DNA of 34,836 nucleotides, taken from the NCBI GenBank assembly GCA_029550925.1, contig JAKPGL010000116.1, positions 1-34,836 on the forward strand, in the 5' to 3' direction. Every line of letters begins with the position of its first letter. Position 1 is the first letter of the stretch. This document shows positions 17,408 to 25,759 of the stretch, one piece after another. Source of the DNA: Planctomycetota bacterium. GTDB lineage: Bacteria; Planctomycetota; Planctomycetia; Pirellulales; Thermoguttaceae. The notes beneath the pieces are model-generated. The model searched no databases. It saw only the letters and a list, made by a program, of their open reading frames with translations, and was not told the DNA's origin. Made by a program: the position numbers and the translations under genes.

Positions 17408-19003
17408 ATGACCGCCTTGAACAGTCTGGAAATCTTAAAAAAGTTTTTCGGAAACAATTCTACGCCCGGAATCGCCCTGGAAATGGTACGCAACGGCCTT
17501 TTCGAGGAACAATTGAAACTAGCCAGCCAATGGGGGCAGTCGGCCCAAGAAAAACCCCCAAAAGAAGATTCCTTGCCGATGATCAAAAAAACCCTTCCGG
17601 TCGGGCCGCTGGTTCCCGTCCAGACGCCGGAACAGACCAATGCCGCCCAAAGGGAAGAAAAGCCCCCAGCCGATTCGGCCAGTCCAACCTCCAACGCCGC
17701 CTCCGCGCCCCCTTCTGGGGCTTCGGAGAAGCCGACGTCGGAACCCACGGGCCGAGAAGTTCCTTCGGCCAATGCGCCGCCTACCGGGCAAAAGCAAACG
17801 CCGAGTTCCGGAGAGCACCAGCCAGCCGACGAGAACCAGTCCTCGGAGTTGGCCGACCTGGGCTTTTCGGAAGATTCTTTCGGATCGGCGGAAGAAGGTT
17901 CAGCGGGTATGCCCGCCTCGGCTCTTCTGAAAGAGACTTCCCCAAAGGAAGAACCAAAGACCGAAGAAACTTCCGACGAGAATTTCCCGGCGGTCGCCGT
18001 CGGGGAGGGGACGCCGTTGCTGGTCGCCCCGGCCCAAGCCCCCATCCCTTCCGAACCGGCCGGTACAGAAGACCAATCGCCCACAGAACAGGCATCCTCT
18101 GCACCTCCCGTGGAGGCTAATCATCAGCACAGCGGAACCCTCCCGAAAGGGCCTGTCCCTGGGCCGTTCCCAGCCGATCTCCTTCCGGGGAAGGAAACAT
18201 TTTCCGAAAGCCGGATCGTTTCGCCTCCGGCCAGCCCTGGATCAGAGCAGACCGGGCAATCGACGGCAACGGGAAGCCAGACGCCTCCGAATGCTTCCGG
18301 CCCAGCGATTCCTCCTGGGCTGGATCCCCTGGCCGGAACGCCCCAAGCCGTCGCCGTTTCGACGCCGGCCGCTCCTTCGGTTTCCGAGGGGGCGTCGGCT
18401 GGAGGGGGCAGGTCTGCGGTTTCTGGGAGTGTTTCGGCGGTCGGTTCCGAAAATGCCTCCGGCGTCGGACATGCGGCGGATCGAGGCGGCGTCAGCTCTT
18501 CTGCCGCCAACCCAACCAAAGCCAAACCCGCCGCCGGTCCCGAAGGTTCCTCGCAGGAAGCGGGTGTACAACGGGTGCGATTTGTCCAGCGGGTGGCTCG
18601 GGCCTTTCAGTCTCTCCAGGACGGCGGCGGCAGTGTGCGATTGCGTCTGCACCCGCCGGAACTCGGCTCGTTGCGGGTAGAACTGATAGTGCGGGAAGGC
18701 GCCATGCGGGCCCGCATGGAAGTGGAAAACGCCTCTGCCCGAACCACTCTTTTGGAACACCTGCCGATGCTCCGGGAGCGGTTGGCCCAGCAGGACATCC
18801 GCATTGAACAATTCGAGGTGGAAATCGGCGGCCAGTCGGGTGGCGGCTCTTCGCACCAGTCGGACAATCCCGCCGCCGAACAACGCAACGCCTCTTTTTC
18901 GCCGCCCAGCAACCGATCTCGGCCTGCGGAACCCGGCGGCAAACCTACCGGCGCCAATCCCCTGGCGGCTTCGGAAAGTACGAAACTGAACGTCGTGATC
19001 TAA
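17408..19003 (+). CDS. fliK: Flagellar hook-length control protein FliK
   Basis: 531 residues. The first 50 residues are helical; about 50-375 is a low-complexity Pro/Ser/Ala/Glu-rich linker as expected for a molecular ruler; the C-terminal Flg_hook domain is at about 395-475 (GGSVRLRLHPPELGSLRVEL, then MRARMEVENASARTTLLEHL and RLAQQDIRIEQFEVEI). FliK is exported during hook growth and switches FlhB specificity when the hook is long enough. GAGAAGAGG precedes the ATG. The gene is followed by flgD (20 nt) and then the hook gene. Confidence 0.92.
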   Translation: MTALNSLEILKKFFGNNSTPGIALEMVRNGLFEEQLKLASQWGQSAQEKPPKEDSLPMIKKTLPVGPLVPVQTPEQTNAAQREEKPPADSASPTSNAASAPPSGASEKPTSEPTGREVPSANAPPTGQKQTPSSGEHQPADENQSSELADLGFSEDSFGSAEEGSAGMPASALLKETSPKEEPKTEETSDENFPAVAVGEGTPLLVAPAQAPIPSEPAGTEDQSPTEQASSAPPVEANHQHSGTLPKGPVPGPFPADLLPGKETFSESRIVSPPASPGSEQTGQSTATGSQTPPNASGPAIPPGLDPLAGTPQAVAVSTPAAPSVSEGASAGGGRSAVSGSVSAVGSENASGVGHAADRGGVSSSAANPTKAKPAAGPEGSSQEAGVQRVRFVQRVARAFQSLQDGGGSVRLRLHPPELGSLRVELIVREGAMRARMEVENASARTTLLEHLPMLRERLAQQDIRIEQFEVEIGGQSGGGSSHQSDNPAAEQRNASFSPPSNRSRPAEPGGKPTGANPLAASESTKLNVVI

Positions 19004-19023
19004 TTTTTCGGAAGGACTTCTGT

Positions 19024-19461
19024 ATGAGCACTGCCCCGACCAACGCCGTAACAGGCGCCTCCAGTTCTTCGACGGAAAACAACAACGAAAACACCAAACT
19101 CCTGTTTAACGACCTGGGAGCGGATACGTTCCTGAAACTTTTGATCGCAGAACTTCAAAATCAGGACCCGCTCAATCCGATGGAAAATAGTGAAATGGTC
19201 CAACAGCTCAATCAGATTTACCAGCTTCAGGCCAATATGAAACTGGTGGACGCCTTCGAGGCGCTGGGAATGACGCAAAACGTCGCCAGCGCCATGAGTC
19301 TGTTGGGAAAAACAGTCCAGGGGATGACCGACGACGGCCAGCCCGTCAGCGGCCAGGTGGAACGTGTTACCTTTGAGGACGGCGTTACGAAGCTCCATAT
19401 CGGGTCGGATATTGTGCCGTTGAAAAATGTTACGGAAGTGGCGGTTTCCGCGGAAGGATAA
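19024..19461 (+). CDS. flgD: Flagellar hook capping protein FlgD
   Basis: 145 residues. The diagnostic motif is near residue 36 (FLKLLIAELQNQDPLNPMEN), followed by EMVQQLNQIYQLQ. Length matches the short Gram-positive type rather than the roughly 230-residue enterobacterial protein, so only a small beta domain (VQGMTDDGQPVSGQVERVTF) follows the export region. FlgD caps the growing hook and is exchanged when the hook reaches length. AAGGA precedes the ATG. Confidence 0.93.
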   Translation: MSTAPTNAVTGASSSSTENNNENTKLLFNDLGADTFLKLLIAELQNQDPLNPMENSEMVQQLNQIYQLQANMKLVDAFEALGMTQNVASAMSLLGKTVQGMTDDGQPVSGQVERVTFEDGVTKLHIGSDIVPLKNVTEVAVSAEG

Positions 19462-19490
19462 TTTTTCGGTTCCAAAGCAAATACCCGCTC

Positions 19491-19544
19491 CCTGCGATGA
19501 AGAAGGTTCCTGGCGTTACGAAACCGGACGCCTACCGTCGCAGG
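19491..19544. promoter_or_regulatory. Structured leader upstream of flgE
   Basis: CCTGCGA (19491-19497) and TCGCAGG (19538-19544) form a 7-bp outer stem enclosing GGCGT/ACGCC as an inner stem (19512-19516 and 19528-19532). The 134-nt flgD-flgE gap thus contains a nested hairpin, then an AT-rich run and a strong AAGGAGG before flgE. It could set hook protein levels; this is a prediction. Confidence 0.35.
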
Positions 19545-19595
19545 AAAACCCACAGGTGAGGTTATCTTTCTAGGATATTTCAAGGAGGAAAGACG

Positions 19596-22028
19596 ATGGG
19601 TCTTGCATCGGCATTGAGCACCGCACTGACCGGATTGACGGCGGCGGAAACCACGATCGACGTGGTGGGCAACAACCTAGCCAATACGAATACGGTTGGG
19701 TTCAAGGCGTCCCAGGCGGCGTTTGCGACCCAGTTTCTGCAAACCCGCAGCTTGGGCGCCGCCCCGACGAGCAATTCCGGCGGCTCGAATCCCCGTCAAG
19801 TCGGCCTGGGTACCATGGTCGCCAGCATCACGCCGGATTTCTCCCAGGGCACCATCGAGATCAGTTCCAGTCCCACTGACTTGGCCATCCAGGGGCAAGG
19901 ATTCTTCATTGTCCAGGCCACCAGCGGCGAAGACCTCTACACCCGTAACGGTATCTTCAAACTCAATTCGGAAAGCCAATTGGTTACGATCACCGGCAAT
20001 CGGCTGTTGGGTTATACGGTGGACGACCAGTTTGAGATTCAATCCACCGTATTGCAACCGCTGGTGATTCCGTTGGGGGCGGCGGCCGTGGCGGAGGCCA
20101 CCCAAAACGTGTATCTCGAAGGCACCCTTTCGCCCTCGGGCGACCTGGCCGACACCTCCGAAATCATCCAAACCCAAGTGCTCGGCGACGCCGCCCGCAC
20201 CGCCCCGGACGCCGACGCCGCCGGAACCGACGCCCACTTCTCCGCAGTTCCCACGGCCCTGACCAATTTTACCCTCGGCGCCGGCGGAAGCCTCAATCCG
20301 GCGGGCACGTATCGTTACCGGGTCGTTTTCGCCAACGGCACGGTCGGCTCCGATTTCGATACAGAAAGCACCCCATCGCCGGCCAGCGTGGACGTCGTCA
20401 TGGGAGGCAATACCCAAGTTACCATCGACGATATCCCGACCGACGCCACCGGCTACTATACCACTCGGCGAATTTACCGCACGGATGATACCGGCACCGG
20501 TCCCTTCTATTTCATTGCCGAAATCCCGGATAATGTCACCACGACCTGGGTGGACGACGGGACCCTCCCGCCGGGAGATCCATTGGACGAAACGGTGCTC
20601 ACGGGCAACTATAGCTACTACATTACCTTTGCCCAGCAGCCCGGCCCCCCGCCTGCCGGGGAAGAAAGCCGACCCACCAAACTCCTCGGCCCGGTGAACG
20701 TTGTCAATGGCCGCATCCAAATTTCCAACATTCCCGTGCCGGCCGGGGAATGGTCGTATGTGCGGATTTACCGCAACCTGGCCGACGATGAAAACAGTTT
20801 CCATTTCGTAGATTGGATCGATACGCCGACTTTCTCCGGAGGTTGGACCGACAACTTTACCGACGAAGATATCGAAGGCAACCCGACCATCGACTTAGAT
20901 GGCCCGCGCATCGGGTACAACACGCTCCTGGTCGATGTGTTGCGGCGGGACGGCCCCAATTATCTCCATGTGTTTGAAGAGGGGACGCTGCAATTTACCG
21001 GTCGGAAGGGCGGCCGCTCGCTGGCCACCAAAGAGTTCACCATCACTGATACGACAACCGTGCAAGAACTGCTGACCTTTATGGAGGAGGCCTTGGGCAT
21101 CCAACGACCGCCTGGACCGGATACGGACCACCCGATCCTTTACGACGGCGTTACCGGCGAAAGCCCCGGCGGCTCGATCCAGAACGGAAGAATCCGTATC
21201 GTGAGCAACACCGGCACGGCCAATGCAGTGAGCATCGGGCTATCTGGTATGCAATTAGAAGTAGGCGGTATTCAGTCGAACATCAATCTGCCGTTTTCAT
21301 CGGCCCAAACCGCCAGGGGCGAAAGTGCGGTGGCCGACTTCATCGCCTACGACTCGTTGGGCATCCCGATCAGCGTACGGATCACCGCCACCTTGGAAGC
21401 ACGAACGAGCACCACCACGGTTTATCGCTGGTACGCCGACTCGCCCGACAACCAACCCGCCACCGGCGTGGACATTGCCGTGGGAACCGGACTGATCACC
21501 TTCGACGGCGAAGGCAACTTCGTCTCCGCCACCAATTCCACCGTTTCCATCGAACGGCGAGAAGTGGCCTCTCAGTCCCCGTTGGAATTCCAATTGGACT
21601 TCGGCCAACTGTCCGGTCTGGCCGTGGACACCAGCACCTTGGCCGTCTCCCGGCAGGACGGCTCCGCGCCGGGCGTACTGACCAGTTTCATCGTGGGGGA
21701 AGACGGCTGCATTCGCGGCGTGTTTTCCAACGGGGTGACGCGGGATTTGGGGCAGATCATCCTGGCCCGATTCGCCAACCCGGCCGGTCTGGAACAGCGC
21801 GGCCAGAACCTTTTCGCCGCGGGCGTCAACTCCGGCCTGCCGGTCATGGGCAGACCCAATGAACAAGGTCTAGGGCAGATCATCTCCGGCGCCGTGGAGC
21901 TGTCGAACACCGACATCGGCGGCAACCTGGTGGACCTCATCCTGGCCGCCACCATGTACCGCAGTAATACTCGAGTGATCAGCACCTCGCAGCAGATGCT
22001 AGATGAACTACTTTCCATCAATCGGTGA
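19596..22028 (+). CDS. flgE: Flagellar hook protein FlgE, with duplicated FN3-like insertion
   Basis: 810 residues, twice the enterobacterial length. The N-terminus has the axial export motif (VVGNNLANTNTVGFKASQ) and DLAIQGQGFFIV; the C-terminus closes with NEQGLGQIISGAVELSNTDI and VISTSQQMLDELL, as in FlgE/FlgF/FlgG. Residues about 225-425 hold two copies of an Ig/FN3-like unit: first GTYRYRVVFANG...RRIYRTDD, second GNYSYYITFAQQ...VRIYRNLADD, each with ES.P, a short IP turn, RIYR and a final W.D. About 450-560 is another insert typical of long hooks. It polymerises into the hook; the inserted units should be exposed on its surface. Start: AAGGAGG 8 nt before ATG. Confidence 0.95.
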   Translation: MGLASALSTALTGLTAAETTIDVVGNNLANTNTVGFKASQAAFATQFLQTRSLGAAPTSNSGGSNPRQVGLGTMVASITPDFSQGTIEISSSPTDLAIQGQGFFIVQATSGEDLYTRNGIFKLNSESQLVTITGNRLLGYTVDDQFEIQSTVLQPLVIPLGAAAVAEATQNVYLEGTLSPSGDLADTSEIIQTQVLGDAARTAPDADAAGTDAHFSAVPTALTNFTLGAGGSLNPAGTYRYRVVFANGTVGSDFDTESTPSPASVDVVMGGNTQVTIDDIPTDATGYYTTRRIYRTDDTGTGPFYFIAEIPDNVTTTWVDDGTLPPGDPLDETVLTGNYSYYITFAQQPGPPPAGEESRPTKLLGPVNVVNGRIQISNIPVPAGEWSYVRIYRNLADDENSFHFVDWIDTPTFSGGWTDNFTDEDIEGNPTIDLDGPRIGYNTLLVDVLRRDGPNYLHVFEEGTLQFTGRKGGRSLATKEFTITDTTTVQELLTFMEEALGIQRPPGPDTDHPILYDGVTGESPGGSIQNGRIRIVSNTGTANAVSIGLSGMQLEVGGIQSNINLPFSSAQTARGESAVADFIAYDSLGIPISVRITATLEARTSTTTVYRWYADSPDNQPATGVDIAVGTGLITFDGEGNFVSATNSTVSIERREVASQSPLEFQLDFGQLSGLAVDTSTLAVSRQDGSAPGVLTSFIVGEDGCIRGVFSNGVTRDLGQIILARFANPAGLEQRGQNLFAAGVNSGLPVMGRPNEQGLGQIISGAVELSNTDIGGNLVDLILAATMYRSNTRVISTSQQMLDELLSINR

Positions 22029-22065
22029 TCCGCCAAAGAAGTTCCCTAGGAGGTTTACTGGAAAA

Positions 22066-22155
22066 ATGAATTCTTCCGAAGGCTTGTCTCCCTCAGAGGA
22101 CCATCGCCTCCTTTGGATTGGCCCAACCGTAGCGCCCGAGGAGAACAACCGATGA
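22066..22155 (+). CDS. Putative 29-codon small ORF coupled to flbD
   Basis: An ATG at 22066 opens 29 codons (MNSSEGLSPSEDHRLLWIG followed by PTVAPEENNR) and stops with a TGA that overlaps the flbD ATG as ATGA. An AGGAGG lies upstream at 22048-22053, with a long spacing of 12 nt. The overlap with flbD is the classic form of translational coupling. The peptide has no recognisable motif. It may be a real small protein, a leader peptide, or chance; the gap 22029-22151 otherwise lacks features. Confidence 0.3.
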   Translation: MNSSEGLSPSEDHRLLWIGPTVAPEENNR

Positions 22156-22367
22156 TCAAAGTAACCCGTTTGGACGGGGAGGTGTTTGTACTAAACGCCG
22201 ATTTGATCCAATTTGTCGAAGCCCGACCGGATACCTTCGTCACCCTAACGACCGGTCAACGCATCGTAGTGGCCGAAACGATCGATGAGGTGCTCCGTCG
22301 TGCAGTCGCCTATCAACAAGCCAAACACCTCATCCCAGCCCCATCGGTTTCCAAAAGAACTTCTTAG
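22152..22367 (+). CDS. flbD: FlbD-family flagellar protein
   Basis: 71 residues. It begins MIKVTRLDGEVFVLNADLIQ, then VEARPDTFVTLTTGQRIVVAE, which is the full FlbD-family (SwrD) pattern. SwrD in Bacillus raises stator power output; the family is always next to motAB or fliL. GAGGAG precedes the ATG at 22152, which is preferred over an in-frame upstream frame lacking a site. motA follows after 24 nt. Confidence 0.92.
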   Translation: MIKVTRLDGEVFVLNADLIQFVEARPDTFVTLTTGQRIVVAETIDEVLRRAVAYQQAKHLIPAPSVSKRTS

Positions 22368-22391
22368 TGCGGCTTGCAAGGAGGCAGAACA

Positions 22392-23168
22392 ATGGATATT
22401 GGCACCATCGTCGGCCTAATCGGCGGTGCAGGCGTGTTGCTGTTGAGCTTGTCCATGGCTCAGGGAGGAGGAATTCAGGCCTTTATTGACTATCCTTCCA
22501 TTATGGTCGTTGTCGGCGGTTCCTTTGCGGCGGTGCTTCTTTCCTCGCCGGTTCCAGATTTTTTCAATCTCCTTCGGGTGGTCAAGGTCTTGTTCAAAAA
22601 CAAACTGGAAGAGCATCGGAACTTGATCGCCCAAATTGTCTCCTTGGCGGAAACCGCCCGACGGGACGGCCTGTTGGCCCTCGAGGCCCGACTGGAAGAA
22701 ATCCATGACCCCTTCTTGATCCTGGGCATCCAAATGGCCGTCGATGGCGCCCGGCCAGAAGTCATTCAAGACGTGCTGAACAATGAAATGGCCACCGTGG
22801 CCGCCCGACACCAAAAAGGCAAACTCCTTTTCGAACTCTTTGGAAAATATGCTCCCGCTTTTGGAATGCTTGGGACGTTGATCGGGCTGATCATCATGCT
22901 CGGCAACATGAAAGACCCCGACGCCATCGGCCCTGGAATGGCGGTGGCCTTGATTACGACATTTTACGGCTCCATCATCGCCAACGTCTTCGCCTTGCCG
23001 ATGGCCGATAAACTTTCTAGCCTCAGCAAACATGAATTGCTCGGGATGGAAATCATCCTCCGAGGCGTGATGAGCATCCAGTCGGGCGATAACCCTCGGG
23101 TCATCGAACAGAAACTCAGTACGTTCCTTCCGCCTCGCCAACGAGGCAACCTCCGTAAGGCGGCCTGA
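22392..23168 (+). CDS. motA: Flagellar motor stator protein MotA
   Basis: 258 residues with four hydrophobic helices (about 3-20, 32-50, 150-170, 180-205). The stator signature is present: EMATVAARHQKGKLLFELFGKYAPAFGMLGTLIGL in part, then PGMAVALITTFYGSIIAN, with the charged cytoplasmic loop that contacts FliG. Together with MotB it forms the ion channel that drives rotation. AAGGAGG precedes ATG 22392. motB follows after 3 nt. Confidence 0.95.
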   Translation: MDIGTIVGLIGGAGVLLLSLSMAQGGGIQAFIDYPSIMVVVGGSFAAVLLSSPVPDFFNLLRVVKVLFKNKLEEHRNLIAQIVSLAETARRDGLLALEARLEEIHDPFLILGIQMAVDGARPEVIQDVLNNEMATVAARHQKGKLLFELFGKYAPAFGMLGTLIGLIIMLGNMKDPDAIGPGMAVALITTFYGSIIANVFALPMADKLSSLSKHELLGMEIILRGVMSIQSGDNPRVIEQKLSTFLPPRQRGNLRKAA

Positions 23169-23171
23169 ACC

Positions 23172-23942
23172 ATGCCTCTGCCTCCGGAAGAACCCCCTAA
23201 AGGTGCTCCCGAATGGGTCGTTACCTACGGCGATATGATGTCGCTGCTTCTATGCTTTTTTATCATGCTGGCCTCCATGAGTGAAATCCGCAATAAAGAG
23301 CAGTTTCAAATGATTTTGGAGTCCCTGCGGCGTCAGTTCGGGTATGAACGATCCATGATAAGTCCTATTCCCGGGCCGGTGCGACCGCTGAAGGCGACCC
23401 TCAAGCTGGCGGCAATGGCTGCCACCGGACGAGCACGCCGGTTGGACACCATGAACGGCGGGGATCGCATCCGGGCGCCGGTGGGCGATTTTGCCCGAGC
23501 CCAATCCATCCGCCGCTCCGGCGATCGCACCTTGGGCGGACGCATTCGCTTCGAGGAAACCTCCGCCCAGATAGACCAAGACAACCTCCAACGCTTGGAA
23601 GAAATCGCCCGCTTTCTCCAGGGAAAGCCCCAAAAGATCGAAATCCGCGGCCATACCACTTCTCGTCCCTTGCCTCCCGACTCCCCGTTCAAAGACCACT
23701 GGCAATTGGCCTACGAACGCTGCCTCCGAGTCAAGGGAGAACTGGAGCGGCTGGGGATTCCTCCGAAACGGATTGTGTTGACGGTAGCAGCCGACAACGA
23801 ACCCCTCGAAAGGGGGGAAGACCCTCTCAAACTCCAAGAGAATTCCCGGGTTGAAATCCATCTGTTAAGCGAACTGGCGGATATGGGGGAACCTAAGTCA
23901 GAAATTCCCTCAAAATCTAGCAAAACACCCCCCCAAAATTAG
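23172..23942 (+). CDS. motB: Flagellar motor stator protein MotB
   Basis: 256 residues. A short cytoplasmic start (APEWVVTYGD) leads into the single helix with the ion-binding aspartate D21 (YGDMMSLLLCFFIMLASM), then a plug/linker region and an OmpA-like domain near 140-235 (KIEIRGHTTSRP, ENSRVEIHLL) that anchors to peptidoglycan. The usual GHTD is GHTT here, so the conserved aspartate of that motif is replaced. Ion specificity cannot be told from sequence. It stops 259 nt before fliL. Confidence 0.93.
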   Translation: MPLPPEEPPKGAPEWVVTYGDMMSLLLCFFIMLASMSEIRNKEQFQMILESLRRQFGYERSMISPIPGPVRPLKATLKLAAMAATGRARRLDTMNGGDRIRAPVGDFARAQSIRRSGDRTLGGRIRFEETSAQIDQDNLQRLEEIARFLQGKPQKIEIRGHTTSRPLPPDSPFKDHWQLAYERCLRVKGELERLGIPPKRIVLTVAADNEPLERGEDPLKLQENSRVEIHLLSELADMGEPKSEIPSKSSKTPPQN

Positions 23943-24145
23943 TTATTTCGCCATTTAAGACCTACCACCTCTGAAATCCCTCTTTGGGGGAGCTTCTCGG
24001 TTTAAGGGGGAAAGGTTCGAGAGAACCAAATTGGGCACTTCCCACCTGTCCATAAGCTATATTAAATGTAGGGGGAAAAGAGGGCATATTTACTTTTCTC
24101 TTAGAACCTGTTTCCCTTTTTTTGCCCCCGATCTCCAATCTCTTC

Positions 24146-24170
24146 AGAATCTATATTTTACTTAGATTCT
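24146..24170. promoter_or_regulatory. Perfect 8-bp inverted repeat upstream of fliL
   Basis: AGAATCTA (24146-24153) and TAGATTCT (24163-24170) are exact inverse copies with a 9-nt AT-rich centre, ending 31 nt before the fliL ATG. The 259-nt gap 23943-24201 is visibly AT-rich relative to its neighbours and also holds GGTTC-GAGA-GAACC near 24014. No gene is seen in it. A transcription-factor operator or RNA hairpin is possible. Confidence 0.45.
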
Positions 24171-24201
24171 CCATTTCCTAGTTTTTAACACTTAACCCAT
24201 T

Positions 24202-24789
24202 ATGTCCGAGTCAACTGCACCTGAGGTAACAAGCACTCTGACAGGGCACGAAAAACCCTCGGGAATGGGCCTGTTAGGAAAGGCCCTGGTAGGGGTTTTT
24301 CTGGCGGGGATTGTGACGGCGGAATGTGTGACGGTTTATCTGTTCCTCCCAGGAGAAGCAGAAACAGCCGCCCTAGCGGCCGGTACCTCGTCCACAGACC
24401 AAAATACTTCTACTTCCCAAAATGCCTTCCCCAATCCCACAGACCCCATTGCCCCGGACGTAACTGTCCCCCAAGTGGAGGTAGATCTCGGAGAATTTAC
24501 GATTACAGCCTACCAACCCATCTCCAATACCACGTTACGGATCGACTTCCATTTGTATGGTACCGTGGCTACGGAAGATCAACAGGCCTTCCAGGAGGCG
24601 CTGCAAACCAATATCCATCGGTTCCGGGATCAAGTGATCGTCATTGTTCGTTCGGCGGAACTTACGGACCTCACCGATGCAGGTTTGGGCTTGATTAAAA
24701 GGAAGATTTTAGAGAAAACTAACGCGATGTTTGGCAAGCGGTACTTAAAGGCCGTCATCTTTAGCGATTTTTCTTTCGTGGAGCAGTAA
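24202..24789 (+). CDS. fliL: Flagellar basal body-associated protein FliL
   Basis: 195 residues. One transmembrane helix at about 27-49 (KALVGVFLAGIVTAECVTVYLFL), a disordered Ser/Thr/Pro linker, then the SPFH-like periplasmic domain with VEVDLGEFTITAYQ, FHLYGTVATEDQQAF, RDQVIVIVRSAELTDL and the end KRYLKAVIFSDFSFVEQ. FliL surrounds the stator and stabilises it. The start is ATG 24202; no ribosome binding site is visible upstream, which is unusual in this operon. Confidence 0.9.
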   Translation: MSESTAPEVTSTLTGHEKPSGMGLLGKALVGVFLAGIVTAECVTVYLFLPGEAETAALAAGTSSTDQNTSTSQNAFPNPTDPIAPDVTVPQVEVDLGEFTITAYQPISNTTLRIDFHLYGTVATEDQQAFQEALQTNIHRFRDQVIVIVRSAELTDLTDAGLGLIKRKILEKTNAMFGKRYLKAVIFSDFSFVEQ

Positions 24790-24842
24790 TTTACGACTTT
24801 TAGGGGGAACGGGTGTAGCATAACAGAAGGGAAAGGATTCCC

Positions 24843-25640
24843 ATGCCGGACGAAAACCAACTAAGTCAGGATGAAATTGAGCATCTGCTCTCCCAAGCCG
24901 GAATGAAGGGTTCCGGAGGTTCCGCCCCTGCTTCTCCATCTACCCCAGGAGCAGAGTCTTCTTCCGCACCCCCCGTTTCCGGCAATGCGCCGTCCCCCTC
25001 CTCGGCGGAAAGCCAAGGCGCTCCGGTTTTGGACCAAAAAGAGATCGAAGCCCTGATCAGTGGGGCAGGGACGGCTAAGGCAACCGCCTTCAAACCTGCC
25101 CCATCCGCTGCACCCGACGCAGAAAAGGTACTCAGTCAAGAGGAAATTGAACGGCTTTTGGCCCAAACAGGCCGAACCCCTACACCAGCCCAATCCCCTC
25201 CTCCACGGGAAACCAAGCTGGAAATCCAACCTGCCGAGCAGGAGATTGCCCCCGCGGATATGGAATACCTTTTACATCAGGCCCAGCAGGCCTTAGCATC
25301 TCTGGATCAGCCGGTGGAGAACGTCCCTGACGGGGTCGCCGCTTTTCGTCTGGAAGAGTTTTCCGGTGCACCGCCTTCGACCGAGGCGGCCACGTTGGAC
25401 CTTATCCGCGACGTCGAACTCGATCTGCGGATCGAACTCGGCCGGACCCACATGTATTTAGAAGACGTACTTCGGCTTCGGCGTGGCTCCGTAGTCCCGT
25501 TGGATAAGCTGGCCGGCGATCCCGTCGATATCTATGTCAACGACCGCTTGATTGCTCGAGGCGAGGTGCTGGTGCTCAACGATAACTTCTGTGTGCGGGT
25601 GGCGGAATTGTTGGCCGGTATGGGGCCGGAAACCAAGTAG
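24843..25640 (+). CDS. fliN: Flagellar motor switch protein FliN/FliY-like, with repeated FliM-type N-terminal motifs
   Basis: 265 residues. The C-terminal SpoA domain (about 185-260: [54 protein letters not shown]) identifies FliN. The N-terminal 150 residues are Pro/Ser/Ala-rich and carry four copies of a short helix motif: [14 protein letters not shown] (7-20), [14 protein letters not shown] (63-76), [14 protein letters not shown] (97-110) and a weaker [14 protein letters not shown] (135-148). This motif is the CheY-P-binding peptide of FliM and FliY (LSQxEIDxLL). A typical FliN is about 130 residues and has none. fliM is not in the cluster, where it normally precedes fliN. AAGGA precedes the ATG. 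Confidence 0.9.
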   Translation: MPDENQLSQDEIEHLLSQAGMKGSGGSAPASPSTPGAESSSAPPVSGNAPSPSSAESQGAPVLDQKEIEALISGAGTAKATAFKPAPSAAPDAEKVLSQEEIERLLAQTGRTPTPAQSPPPRETKLEIQPAEQEIAPADMEYLLHQAQQALASLDQPVENVPDGVAAFRLEEFSGAPPSTEAATLDLIRDVELDLRIELGRTHMYLEDVLRLRRGSVVPLDKLAGDPVDIYVNDRLIARGEVLVLNDNFCVRVAELLAGMGPETK

Positions 25641-25759
25641 GCAACCGCCGGAAAGAAGGGATGTATTCTACTGGAAATGGTCGCCCCGATTCCTCCCTAA
25701 AAAAGGAATACGGAACTTTTTCTTAGCCCAAAGAACCTGAACACCCAGAAAGGGCAAGG

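Noticed and set aside
16909-18084. 391-codon minus-strand open frame across the MotE-like gene and fliK
   Set aside because: Low-complexity shadow of the Pro/Ser/Ala-rich fliK; crosses a gene boundary and shows no domain.
19497-19559. 20-codon basic open frame upstream of flgE
   Set aside because: No ribosome binding site and its sequence is constrained by the hairpin; too short to support.
19677-20804. 375-codon minus-strand frame opposite flgE
   Set aside because: Glycine-rich shadow without domain; flgE on the plus strand is certain.
21205-21222. GGCAC-N-TGC sigma-54-like match inside flgE
   Set aside because: Differs from consensus in both key boxes and lies in coding sequence far from any gene start.
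24031-24063. TTGGGC and TATATT as a possible promoter upstream of fliL
   Set aside because: The spacing of 21 nt is too long for sigma-70 and no alternative pair fits.
25661-25726. 21-codon open frame between fliN and fliO
   Set aside because: The GAAGGG lies directly against the ATG with no spacing, and the frame has no sign of coding bias.
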